Source: Methylaequor sp045563055
GTDB taxonomy: Bacteria > Pseudomonadota > Alphaproteobacteria > Methylaequorales > Methylaequoraceae
DNA: 64,000 nt
Assembly: GCA_045563055.1 (NCBI GenBank)
Contig: JBJKUR010000014.1
Span: 15,494 to 79,493, forward strand
Reading direction: 5' to 3'
Below are positions 18,634-26,455 of this stretch, in pieces. The position numbers and the translations under genes are program-made. The number at the start of each line of letters is the position of its first letter. The stretch's first letter is position 1. A model generated the notes under the pieces. The model did not search any database and was not told where the DNA came from. It was given only the letters and a program-made list of their open reading frames with translations.

Positions 18634-19383
18634 ATGGAAAAAACAAATCCAAATGCAATCATAAGGATTGTTTCAATACTTATTTTTTTTGGCATATGGC
18701 AGTTATCCAGCGTCTATGTTGAAATTGACCTATTACCTGGACCTAATGAAGTCATGCAAAAGGTAATTGCTGAGTCAGAAACCAATGAACTTATATTTCA
18801 TACATCTATAACTCTAAAAAGAGTTGTATTATCTTTTATTTTTGCAATGTTGATTGGCACCTTTGTCGGTATTTACATGGGGAGAAATAAGAAACTAAAT
18901 GTATTTCTTGATGATTGGTTGATCTTAGGATTAAATGTTCCGGCACTTGTAATCATAATCTTGTGTTATGTTTGGTTCGGTTTAAATGAAGTTGCAGCCA
19001 TACTGGCAGTTGCATTAAATAAAATACCAATGGTTGCGGTTATAATGAGAGAAGGAGCAAGATCAATCGATAAAGACTACGTTGATGTAGCAAGATTTTA
19101 TAAGATTTCAGGGAAAAAATTTTTTTTTAAGGTTATTTTACCGCAATTATTCCCATATTTATTATCATCAGCTCGCTCAGGTTTATCATTAATTTGGAAG
19201 ATTGTCTTAGTTGTGGAACTTTTAGGAAGAAGTAATGGAGTTGGTTTTAAGTTGTTTGGCTTTTTCCAATTTTTTGATATTGCAGGTATTTTGGCATATA
19301 CACTTGTTTTTGTTTTATTGATAATACTTGTTGAATTCTTCTTAGTGAGACCGTTTGAAAATAAAATTTCAATGTGGAGATAG
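18634..19383 (+). CDS. ABC importer permease (SsuC/TauC-like)
   Basis: 249 residues with about six membrane helices (BPD_transp_1 type). The EAA loop that docks the ATPase is visible at about 145-175 (DVARFYKISGKKFFFKVILPQL). The gene starts two bases after the binding-protein stop, so the two are coupled. It should work with the ATPase that overlaps its 3' end. Confidence 0.9.
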   Translation: MEKTNPNAIIRIVSILIFFGIWQLSSVYVEIDLLPGPNEVMQKVIAESETNELIFHTSITLKRVVLSFIFAMLIGTFVGIYMGRNKKLNVFLDDWLILGLNVPALVIIILCYVWFGLNEVAAILAVALNKIPMVAVIMREGARSIDKDYVDVARFYKISGKKFFFKVILPQLFPYLLSSARSGLSLIWKIVLVVELLGRSNGVGFKLFGFFQFFDIAGILAYTLVFVLLIILVEFFLVRPFENKISMWR

Positions 19384-20137
19384 AATTTTGGAATTTAATA
19401 TTAACATAAAAAAAAAATCTTTTCTTAATAAATATGACAACACATATGTCGATGTCTTAGAAAATATAAATATTAAGATCAAGCAAAAAGAATTTGTATG
19501 TATTGTTGGACCATCAGGTTGCGGCAAAACCACACTGATGAATATTATTGGTGGATTAATCAAATCAGAAAATCAAAAGATATTAATGAATGGAAAAGAT
19601 CTTAAAATCGATGACAACTTTGGGTACGTTTTTCAAACATCTAGACTTTTACCATGGTTAACAGTCAAAGAAAATATTGAACTTGTATGTAATGACGATG
19701 ATTCAAATTTAAATATTGATAACATATTAAAAAGTTTTGGACTTTTAGGCTTTAAAGATTATTTCCCAAAAACTATTTCAGGAGGGATGAGAAGAAAGGT
19801 CTCTCTAGCAAGAGCACTTATTAAACAACCAAAGATTTTGTTAATGGATGAACCTTTTGTGTCTCTCGATCAACCCACGGCTGAAAATCTTTATGAAGTT
19901 CTAATTAATTACTGGAAAAAAAAACCCATTACCGTGATTCTTATTACTCACAACCTTAAAGAGGCTTTACTACTAGGCGATCGGATACTTTTTTTTTCTA
20001 AAAGACCGGCTACAGTTGTTTATGACCACAAGGTAAAAACCAAAAGGGGCCAACTCACTCTAGATGGGAGAGAACTTCAAAATGAATATTTACATTTAAA
20101 AAAAAAATTTCCTTCTCTTTTAGAAGGATTGATTTAG
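19355..20137 (+). CDS. ABC importer ATP-binding protein (SsuB/TauB-like)
   Basis: 260 residues from ATG 19355. Walker A GPSGCGKTT, signature SGGMRRKVSLARAL and Walker B ILLMDEPF are in the usual order. ATG 19355 lies 29 bases inside the permease gene. An in-frame TTG at 19388 with GGAGA eight bases ahead is an attractive alternative start just after the permease stop. The ATPase powers uptake by the preceding binding protein and permease. Confidence 0.9.
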   Translation: MKIKFQCGDRILEFNINIKKKSFLNKYDNTYVDVLENINIKIKQKEFVCIVGPSGCGKTTLMNIIGGLIKSENQKILMNGKDLKIDDNFGYVFQTSRLLPWLTVKENIELVCNDDDSNLNIDNILKSFGLLGFKDYFPKTISGGMRRKVSLARALIKQPKILLMDEPFVSLDQPTAENLYEVLINYWKKKPITVILITHNLKEALLLGDRILFFSKRPATVVYDHKVKTKRGQLTLDGRELQNEYLHLKKKFPSLLEGLI

Positions 20138-20149
20138 ATTATGTAACAA

Positions 20150-20770
20150 ATGGAAATTCTATTTAATTATATTGATAAAGGCGGATTAATATTTTTCTTC
20201 CTTTTTTTTCTCTCAGTTTTGACAATAACGATCATATTATTTAAGTTTTTTGAATTATATTTATTGAAAAACTTGGATTTTTCAAAGTTCTCAGAAATAT
20301 TAGAACAAGCACCTAGCGGAATTACAATTAACGAAATTAAAGAAAACTTCATTGAGCTTGCACCCAAATCAAAAGAAGAATTTATCACAAAAATATTAGA
20401 CGTTTTGGAGTCAAATAAGTCAAAAGAAAATATTGAAAAAGAAATAGATAGACTAACTCAGAAAGAGTTCGAAAAGATCCAACTTTTTCTTCCGTCGTTA
20501 GAAATAATTTCACAAGTTAGTCCTCTTATAGGTTTATTGGGGACAGTTATTGGAATGATTGATTCATTTAATGAATTGGAACTTGGAGGCAGTTTAGTTG
20601 ATCCGTCTATCTTAGCGGGAGGAATCTGGACTGCCCTATTAACAACTGCGATGGGATTGGTGGTTGCAATACCAGCCTTAGTAAGTCACTACTTTTTTGA
20701 GAAAAGAGTTCTATATTTTTTTTCAAGTATAGAAAACTTATTTCAGAAATTATCATTCTTAAAAAAATAA
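20150..20770 (+). CDS. exbB: ExbB/TolQ-family proton channel subunit
   Basis: 206 residues. One N-terminal membrane helix, a cytoplasmic loop with charged heptads (about 70-115) and two helices near 125-195 carrying the family signature PLIGLLGTVIGMIDSFNEL and the pore Thr/Ala-rich AGGIWTALLTTAMGLVVAIPALV. It forms the pentameric channel around ExbD. It is followed by two exbD genes and tonB with one-base or longer overlaps, so this is a TonB energiser; the Tol counterpart is at 54204-54917. Confidence 0.93.
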   Translation: MEILFNYIDKGGLIFFFLFFLSVLTITIILFKFFELYLLKNLDFSKFSEILEQAPSGITINEIKENFIELAPKSKEEFITKILDVLESNKSKENIEKEIDRLTQKEFEKIQLFLPSLEIISQVSPLIGLLGTVIGMIDSFNELELGGSLVDPSILAGGIWTALLTTAMGLVVAIPALVSHYFFEKRVLYFFSSIENLFQKLSFLKK

Positions 20771-21165
20771 TGATAACCTTTCCTACAAAAAAAAGATTAA
20801 AAATAAATATTATTCCGTTGATTGATATAATTTTTCTTATGCTGGTTTTTTTTATGCTAGCAACTAATTTTAACAAAAACTTTCAAATTAATTTCAAAGT
20901 AGGGAGTCAAAAAGAAGTCGTGGAGAAATCAACAGACGAGAAATTAATGATTCTAAAAATTAAATCAGATGAAATTTATTTTAGAGGAAACAAAATTAAT
21001 TTAGAGAGCCTAGAGGATAAATACCTAAAAAAATGGAATTCATTCAAATTTGAAAGAGTTATAATCCTGAATGATAAAAAAAGCTCTGTACAATCGCTGA
21101 TTTCAGTCCTAGATAAAATAAAAAAATATAAATTAGATAACGTTAATTTTTCAAATGAACCTTAA
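20770..21165 (+). CDS. exbD: ExbD, first copy (proton-carrying Asp present)
   Basis: 131 residues: short cytoplasmic tail, one membrane helix, periplasmic domain. The helix contains NIIPLIDIIFLMLVFF, with the essential protonatable aspartate at residue 19. It overlaps exbB by one base and the next exbD by 11 bases. In ExbB5-ExbD2 motors two ExbD chains sit in the pore; here the second chain could come from the neighbouring variant gene. Confidence 0.92.
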   Translation: MITFPTKKRLKINIIPLIDIIFLMLVFFMLATNFNKNFQINFKVGSQKEVVEKSTDEKLMILKIKSDEIYFRGNKINLESLEDKYLKKWNSFKFERVIILNDKKSSVQSLISVLDKIKKYKLDNVNFSNEP

Positions 21166-21568
21166 AAAACTAAAAGACCAATCAAAGAGCCTTGATGAAA
21201 CAATTAATTTAATACCAATGATTAATCTTATTTTTTTGCTATTAATCTTTTTTTTATTGACTGGTGTAATAAGTAAAAAGGATTCCGAATTGATTGAAAG
21301 ACCAGTTTCTAGTTATGGTGTTGAACAAAATGTAGAGAAAAAGAGTGTGATTTTTCTAATAAATAAAGAAAATCAAATATACTTTAATGATGAGAAGATT
21401 AACATTGATCGGTTTGAAAAGATTTTAGATTCTGGGTCAGAGAAATACATTATTGATATAGATAAGAATGCTAAGATCTTTTTGCTTAATGACATTATTT
21501 CTTCTATGAAGGCCAAAAAAATTGATAAAGTTTTTTTAAAAGTCTCTAATCAAGAGTTAAATGAGTAA
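21155..21568 (+). CDS. ExbD-like protein, second copy with Asn in place of the channel Asp
   Basis: 137 residues with the same layout as its neighbour. Its helix reads INLIPMINLIFLLLIFF, so the position equivalent to the protonatable Asp (ExbD Asp25 in E. coli; residue 19 in the first copy) is Asn24, codon AAT at 21224-21226. TolR in this window (53798) keeps the Asp, so this is specific to this copy. It probably forms a mixed pair with the first ExbD or is a structural partner unable to carry protons. It overlaps tonB by eight bases. Confidence 0.88.
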   Translation: MNLKKLKDQSKSLDETINLIPMINLIFLLLIFFLLTGVISKKDSELIERPVSSYGVEQNVEKKSVIFLINKENQIYFNDEKINIDRFEKILDSGSEKYIIDIDKNAKIFLLNDIISSMKAKKIDKVFLKVSNQELNE

Positions 21569-22313
21569 TTCCCAACTATTTTTAATATCTATTTTTTCTT
21601 CTATTTTTTTTCATTTACTAGTTATTATTTATCTTGATTCTGAAAAAGTAGATAATGAGATTTATGTTGTTAGTTTAAGTCAATTTGAGGAGTTTAACTT
21701 CTCGGAACCTATTGTTAATCCTCCACCACTCCCAAAAAAAAGAGAACAAAAAAAAGTCAGACCTCTTCAAAAGATTGATCCAAAGAAGGAAGAAATACCT
21801 GAAAAAGAATTAATTAAGACCAAGGTTGAAAAAAAAAGTGAAGATGTCATGCCAATAAAACAAAAACCAATAAAAGTAGAGGAAAAACCATTTGAAAAGA
21901 CAAAAGCTTCCCAAGAAAGTAAAAATATAAAAAAGAAAATCAATAAAAATGAGTCAAATAAACAGATAGTAAAGAAAAAATTTTCTATTCAAAACAATAA
22001 AAATGTAATTAAAAACAAACTATTGAGTGATTATTTAAAATTTATATCTTTTGAAATAAATAAAATTGCAGCAAAGTCATATCCCGTGCAATCAGTCAGA
22101 AAAAGAGAACAAGGCACAATTGTTTCAATAATCATATTGGATAAAAGTGGTACAGTTATAAGTATAAAAGTTAAAGAAAAAAGCCCCAAAAGATTATTCA
22201 AAGCGACAGTCAACATAATTAATAAATTTAAATTTCCAAAACCACCAGATGAAGTTCTAGATTCACAGGGTCTTCTAAAAATTAAAATTCCGGTAAATTT
22301 TATTTTGAAATAG
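21561..22313 (+). CDS. tonB: TonB-type energy transducer
   Basis: 250 residues. N-terminal membrane anchor (about 5-22, LISIFSSIFFHLLVIIYL), a long Lys/Pro/Glu-rich periplasm-spanning linker including NPPPLPKKR, and a C-terminal TonB_C-like domain with IVSIIILDKSGTVISIKV and FKFPKPP. It would pass energy from ExbB/ExbD to outer membrane receptors. No TonB-dependent receptor gene is in the window. Confidence 0.87.
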   Translation: MSNSQLFLISIFSSIFFHLLVIIYLDSEKVDNEIYVVSLSQFEEFNFSEPIVNPPPLPKKREQKKVRPLQKIDPKKEEIPEKELIKTKVEKKSEDVMPIKQKPIKVEEKPFEKTKASQESKNIKKKINKNESNKQIVKKKFSIQNNKNVIKNKLLSDYLKFISFEINKIAAKSYPVQSVRKREQGTIVSIIILDKSGTVISIKVKEKSPKRLFKATVNIINKFKFPKPPDEVLDSQGLLKIKIPVNFILK

Positions 22314-22376
22314 CCAGATGTTGTAAATAAACAACAAAAATCGATAAATATTTCATTATTAAGAGTTAAAAGTTTT

Positions 22377-22405
22377 ATTACACTTCAGATAATGTAATCT
22401 ATAAA
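22377..22405 (+). promoter_or_regulatory. Probable porin promoter with short dyad
   Basis: ATTACA (22377-22382), a 17-base spacer and TATAAA (22400-22405) resemble a sigma-70 promoter. The -35 element is also one arm of an inverted repeat, ATTACA-N10-TGTAAT (22377-22398), which could be an operator. A strong ribosome site AAGGAAGGAAA precedes the porin ATG at 22444. Visible by eye only; no start site data. Confidence 0.5.
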
Positions 22406-22443
22406 AATAATTTTAATATATTAACAATTAAGGAAGGAAATAT

Positions 22444-23739
22444 ATGAAAATTTCTAAAAAAATAGCGATAGCTGCTATTCCGGCCGTAATGGCTTTGGCT
22501 TCCACGAATGTTGACTCCAAAATTCTACTTATGAGTCAAGAAGGTTGGGAAGTTTCATTTGATGGTGCAGCAAACGCTTTTGTAATGAAAAACAGTGTAT
22601 CCGACGCTCCAACTGATTCTGGTGGTACTCGTACTGCTTTCGACTCTTATGCTGGTGTAACCGGTGGTAATGATGACACTAGTATTCTTACAGGTCTACT
22701 TCCAAATGTTTGGGGTATGACACTTAAAGCACCTACAGCTAATGGTTTAGATGTATCGATGAGACTTGGTCTTTACACACATTTAAACGGTGGTGAAAAC
22801 TCATTAGGTAATGGTCAAATTAACATTCGTGAAACAAGTGGTTCAGTTTCTGGTTTCTTCGGAACAGTTTTAGCTGGTAGAAGTCTTGGTATTCACCAAA
22901 GTAACGCTATCTTAAATGATATGCTATTATTTGGTGTTGGTGCTGCAGGTAATGCTGATCAATCTAATACTTCACTAGGAAGAATTGGTGCTGGTTATCT
23001 TTACACTGACTTCAAACCTCAAATTTCTTGGACACTTCCAGATTTAGGTTCAGGCTTTAACGCAAAAGTAGCTCTTTTCGATCCAGACGATATTGCTGCT
23101 GATACGGCTACATTCTCTGCGACTGATAAATCTTCACCTAGAGTTGAAGCTCAAATTACTTGGAATGGCGATTTTTTCCAAACTGGTTTAGGCGTTAACT
23201 TATGGGTTGATGGTAGTTATCAGAATACTGAAAGAAGTGCTGCAGAAGCTACATTGGTTGCTAATTCAGCTCTTGCTGGAGCAGATGAAGATTCTGACGT
23301 AGATTCAGCTGGTGTCGGTTTCGGTACTAAGCTTTCTTACGAAGGCTTCGCGTTAGTTGCAACTGGTTTCTATGGAACTGGTATGGGTATGAGAGGTCAA
23401 CACTCTACTGGAACAGCCCAAACAGAAACTGGTGCTCTTGATGATGCCGGTAAAGAAAGAAAATCGTATGGTGGATATATCCAAGGTACATTTGATTTCG
23501 GCCAAGGCACAGCTGTTGGTTACTCATATGGTGGTAACTTCATGAAGAAAACTGGTCGTGACATGAACACCACTGGTGTTCTAAATGGTCAAACTATGCA
23601 TTCTGGCATGATTTGGCACAATGTTACTGATAACTTCAGATTAGTTGCTGAAGGCGGTTACACTGAAAGAATGCACTATCTTGCAGATACTGATCAAGAA
23701 GATTCATTCGGTGGTGTTGGAGCTTTCTTCTTCTGGTAG
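22444..23739 (+). CDS. Outer membrane porin
   Basis: 431 residues. A signal peptide (KKIAIAAIPAVMALAS) is followed by a Gly/Asn/Thr-rich, strand-alternating barrel that ends in FFFW, a typical outer membrane insertion signal. The repeated LAGRS-like and SYGGNFMKKTG blocks fit the general diffusion porins of alphaproteobacteria. Codons are shifted toward C-ending Phe, Asn, Asp and GGT/GCT compared with neighbours, a sign of high expression. It has its own promoter and a strong terminator. Substrate selectivity unknown. Confidence 0.85.
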   Translation: MKISKKIAIAAIPAVMALASTNVDSKILLMSQEGWEVSFDGAANAFVMKNSVSDAPTDSGGTRTAFDSYAGVTGGNDDTSILTGLLPNVWGMTLKAPTANGLDVSMRLGLYTHLNGGENSLGNGQINIRETSGSVSGFFGTVLAGRSLGIHQSNAILNDMLLFGVGAAGNADQSNTSLGRIGAGYLYTDFKPQISWTLPDLGSGFNAKVALFDPDDIAADTATFSATDKSSPRVEAQITWNGDFFQTGLGVNLWVDGSYQNTERSAAEATLVANSALAGADEDSDVDSAGVGFGTKLSYEGFALVATGFYGTGMGMRGQHSTGTAQTETGALDDAGKERKSYGGYIQGTFDFGQGTAVGYSYGGNFMKKTGRDMNTTGVLNGQTMHSGMIWHNVTDNFRLVAEGGYTERMHYLADTDQEDSFGGVGAFFFW

Positions 23740-23771
23740 AAAACTCTAATCTAATACCAAATTAGATAATT

Positions 23772-23806
23772 AAAAAAGGAGAGTGTTGAGCTCTCCTTTT
23801 TTTTTT
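23772..23806 (+). terminator. Rho-independent terminator after the porin
   Basis: GGAGAG (23778-23783), a seven-base loop, CTCTCC (23791-23796) and ten T residues (23797-23806). Flanking A residues (23772-23777) extend the stem against the T-tract. It ends the porin transcript 33-67 bases after its stop. Confidence 0.95.
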
Positions 23807-23835
23807 GGTAGTTTCAATTATTAATAAGGATAAGT

Positions 23836-24843
23836 ATGAGAACGTTAATCATCTTTCTTACAATATTTATAACTTCTGGATGCTCTTCGGTTGTCAATAT
23901 TTTTGAAGATAACAAATATTTCTATAAAAATGGGTATCAGAGAGTTCAGCTAGATTCAGAAAGTAAAAATGTTAAAAATATCCATCCAATAAAAATATCG
24001 CCTCAAAGAATCGAAGGAGCGTTGAAACTCGTTTTAACTAGATTTGGTTCCAAACCTCAACAATTATTCCCAAATGACAGAGTTTATGATTATGCTATAG
24101 CCATTAGTGAAGCATTACTAGAAGCCAAAGCAAATGAAGATGTAGTTTTTACTCTAGAAGGATGGTATAAACGGAAAGGATTTTCAGCGAATAGAGTTAC
24201 TTCAGGAAGGATTTTTTATAATAAATCTGGTTTAAACTTGGTGTTTGGTTCAATTCTGAGAAAGGGTGCCTTACAAGAAACTGACCCTATGTTAGCCGGT
24301 GGTTTGAATGAAGATCTAAAGCAAAACCCTTATGTTCCAGGTTCGAGATATCAATCTATAAAAACTAAATATAAACTTAGCGCACTACCAAATTCTGGTG
24401 TTTTTAGACCTGCTAATGCTAGAAATAGGAATGACTGGCTAATATTCACTAAAAAAGCACTTAGATCCAGAGGGACTCTTTCTCAAACCGAACAATTATC
24501 TGCATTAAAATCAAATATTGAATTTAAGGGGTTAAGGAGTGAAGTCGAGAGCTTAAGAAATGAGCTGAAGTCCATGAGAAACCCTTATCAACAAAATGCA
24601 TATAGAAATTCTTATAATCAAGGGAATGTTTATAACAATCAACCCCCACCTTATGGAGTAAATAACAGATATAATGTGCAACCACCTCCATATAATGGGT
24701 ATCAATACCCGATTCAAAATAATAGAAGACAAGTAAATAATTATAATAATCAACTAAGTCTTAAATCTCTGGAGAGTATGAGGGAAAGAGGACTTATCAG
24801 TGAAGAGAGTTACTTAAAAAAACTAAAAGAATTAGGTTATTAG
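23836..24843 (+). CDS. Lipoprotein of unknown function with Tyr/Asn/Pro-rich linker and SHOCT-like tail
   Basis: 335 residues. Lipobox ITSGC gives a lipidated Cys16. The middle (about 50-200) is a folded domain with no family I recognise. Residues about 255-300 are low-complexity (repeats of NQPPPYG, QPPPYNG, NNNYNN). The last 25 residues, SLESMRERGLISEESYLKKLKELG, match the pattern of SHOCT domains (short helical C-terminal oligomerisation module); I quote it only in outline. It follows the porin terminator and has an upstream GGATAAG ribosome site. Confidence 0.78.
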   Translation: MRTLIIFLTIFITSGCSSVVNIFEDNKYFYKNGYQRVQLDSESKNVKNIHPIKISPQRIEGALKLVLTRFGSKPQQLFPNDRVYDYAIAISEALLEAKANEDVVFTLEGWYKRKGFSANRVTSGRIFYNKSGLNLVFGSILRKGALQETDPMLAGGLNEDLKQNPYVPGSRYQSIKTKYKLSALPNSGVFRPANARNRNDWLIFTKKALRSRGTLSQTEQLSALKSNIEFKGLRSEVESLRNELKSMRNPYQQNAYRNSYNQGNVYNNQPPPYGVNNRYNVQPPPYNGYQYPIQNNRRQVNNYNNQLSLKSLESMRERGLISEESYLKKLKELGY

Positions 24844-25574
24844 AATTCTAACTCCATATTCCAAACAAAAATATGATCAGAAGAGGAGTATGTCAAACCC
24901 TTGAGATATCCAATTGAAATCTCATATTCATAATTTACAAAATCAAATTCTGTTTCAAGCTGAAAGCCGTACAGATGTTCTTGTTGATTTACTGTTTTAA
25001 AGTCACTCACATTACCAAATTCACTGAATCCAAATACACCAAAATTAAATCCCTGAAGATAGAAATCCTTTATCATTAATTGATTACTTAGATCGAATGT
25101 AGTTGATCCTGAGCCTTGTGTTCCTACACCTTTCTCAAAAATAAAGTTTGTTATTAAACTATACCTCTCATTATTAAACTCATTTAGATATTTATATTCG
25201 ATCTCGTCTGGATTATCTTTTTGAGATACAAAATTATATGAAAAATAAAGAGCACCAGAAAAATTCTCATAATCAAATATTTGAAGCTGGTTCTGAAATT
25301 CAGTTTTCTCCCAATCTAACGGAGTTCCATCTTTATCTGAAACATGAAACTCAAGTTCAGATTGCCAATAACTTGTCCATGAATATTCTGTCTCAAAAAC
25401 ATGATGGTGATTTTTATTATATTCAAGTCTATTATCGTTTGTGAAATGACCTCTCCACTCAAGAGATTGCCTACCCTCCTCTACCCTTGGACTATAAATT
25501 TTATGATGAGCGTTGGAGACAAATTGAAAAAAAACAATTAAAGAAAATAAACTAATTGAAATAAAGTATTTAAT
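24840..25574 (-). CDS. Outer membrane beta-barrel protein with non-ATG (ATT) start
   Basis: An open frame of 244 codons with a clear signal peptide (KYFISISLFSLIVFFQFVSNA, then HH), a mature body of alternating aromatic strands beginning HHKIYSPRVEEGRQSLEWRG, and a C-terminal Phe (NMELEF). No ATG, GTG or TTG stands before the signal peptide; the best start is ATT at 25574-25572, nine bases after GAGG, sharing one base with the TAA of the DUF3126 gene. Only an internal ATG at 25076 would be found by a simple ORF search. The AHxIYSP-type start recalls a family of uncharacterised proteobacterial barrels. Function unknown. Confidence 0.72.
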   Translation of the reverse strand: MKYFISISLFSLIVFFQFVSNAHHKIYSPRVEEGRQSLEWRGHFTNDNRLEYNKNHHHVFETEYSWTSYWQSELEFHVSDKDGTPLDWEKTEFQNQLQIFDYENFSGALYFSYNFVSQKDNPDEIEYKYLNEFNNERYSLITNFIFEKGVGTQGSGSTTFDLSNQLMIKDFYLQGFNFGVFGFSEFGNVSDFKTVNQQEHLYGFQLETEFDFVNYEYEISIGYLKGLTYSSSDHIFVWNMELEF

Positions 25575-25782
25575 CTTGTAAATCCTCTTTTAAAATTGTC
25601 ATGTGAAATTGAAAATCTTCTTCTCCTTCATCTGTTTCTTTATATATCAGACCCAAAAACTCATTTGTTAGATATACTTCGCAAGAATCTTCTATTGATT
25701 TTCTTTTCTTTAATTCAAAATTTTTGTTTTTGAATATTCTATTAAGGTAACTCTCTATACTTTTTAATTCATCATCCGTCAT
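25570..25782 (-). CDS. DUF3126 family protein
   Basis: 70 residues from ATG 25782 (a longer frame to 25872 adds an unlikely hydrophobic leader). The sequence TDDELKSIESYLNRIF, EVYLTNEFLGLIYKETDEGE and DFQFHMTIL follows the small alphaproteobacterial DUF3126 family, which is of unknown function. Its stop overlaps the apparent ATT start of the barrel gene by one base. Confidence 0.85.
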   Translation of the reverse strand: MTDDELKSIESYLNRIFKNKNFELKKRKSIEDSCEVYLTNEFLGLIYKETDEGEEDFQFHMTILKEDLQD

Positions 25783-25838
25783 TGAACCAAACTCCAAAAG
25801 ATATATGATAAACATTAAATAAAATCTAGCAAGGATAT

Positions 25839-26255
25839 ATGTGTAGAACAGACAAAATAGTGGTTTTGGCAACTTATTTAGGTATTATTCCTTTTTATTT
25901 TTCTCCTACAATTAATTTATTTCAGATTGAATTTATGATAGGAAAGTTGGTTGATCTTAATAATTTCTCAAATTTTTACTGTTCAATTATCGTCGGTTTT
26001 CTATCAGGTATGCAATGGCAGAAAATGATAATTCACAAAAAAAACAATCAATTATTCATCCCCTTCATACCTTTATTTATGGTATTGACGTTTAACCAAA
26101 ATTTTTTCCCAAACTACGCGATATTTATACTTACATTCTCACTGATAATAAGTCTTCTTATAGATGTAATATTGTTAAAATATATTGTAGACTATTCGTT
26201 TAAAAAATTGCGATTAAAAGCAACGTTTCTTGCATTATTATCTTTTTTCTTATAA
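25839..26255 (+). CDS. DUF3429-like inner membrane protein
   Basis: 138 residues with about four hydrophobic helices. The pattern ATYLGIIPFYF near the N-terminus and SIIVGFLSGMQWQK in the middle matches the DUF3429 family (L-G-x-I-P-F ... F-L-G/S-G-x-x-W). Function unknown. It stands alone on the plus strand between a divergent gene pair and the proteorhodopsin leader. Confidence 0.7.
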   Translation: MCRTDKIVVLATYLGIIPFYFSPTINLFQIEFMIGKLVDLNNFSNFYCSIIVGFLSGMQWQKMIIHKKNNQLFIPFIPLFMVLTFNQNFFPNYAIFILTFSLIISLLIDVILLKYIVDYSFKKLRLKATFLALLSFFL

Positions 26256-26308
26256 TTAATTGTCAATATAATCAGATATTTATCCGAATATTTATTTTTT
26301 TTCTTGAA

Positions 26309-26336
26309 TTAACAATTTTTTTAGTCATCCTATTAA
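26309..26336 (+). promoter_or_regulatory. Probable proteorhodopsin promoter
   Basis: TTAACA (26309-26314), a 16-base spacer and TATTAA (26331-26336). This would start transcription near 26343 and give a leader of about 110 bases containing two stem-loops. Inferred by eye. Confidence 0.45.
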
Positions 26337-26357
26337 TTACTAATATGGGGAGGTTAT

Positions 26358-26378
26358 GGGGAGATGGCATATCTGCCC
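26358..26378 (+). promoter_or_regulatory. Stem-loop 1 in the proteorhodopsin leader
   Basis: GGGGAGAT (26358-26365), loop GGCAT, ATCTGCCC (26371-26378): seven pairs with one G-G mismatch. It is unusually GC-rich for this region. There is no T-tract, so it is not a terminator. A role in mRNA stability or regulation is inference. Confidence 0.5.
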
Positions 26379-26405
26379 ACTTAATCTGCTTGTTATAACT
26401 TTAAC

Positions 26406-26428
26406 TTTCGGGTCCGTTTTGCCCGAAA
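26406..26428 (+). promoter_or_regulatory. Stem-loop 2 in the proteorhodopsin leader
   Basis: TTTCGGG (26406-26412), nine-base loop, CCCGAAA (26422-26428): a perfect seven-base stem, 27 bases before the start codon and just before the ribosome site GAAAGGATAA. It could protect the 5' end or control translation. Confidence 0.55.
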
Positions 26429-26455
26429 ATTATTATATTACGAAAGGATAAACAT

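Noticed and set aside
22321..22443. Small RNA or tRNA before the porin
   Set aside because: Apart from the short dyad at the promoter I saw no folded structure.
24553..24753. Minus-strand Ile-rich frame
   Set aside because: Antisense of the Tyr/Asn/Pro-rich linker of the lipoprotein; no start context or domain.
25238..25444. Plus-strand frame of 68 codons
   Set aside because: It is antisense to the barrel gene, which has the signal peptide and barrel pattern.
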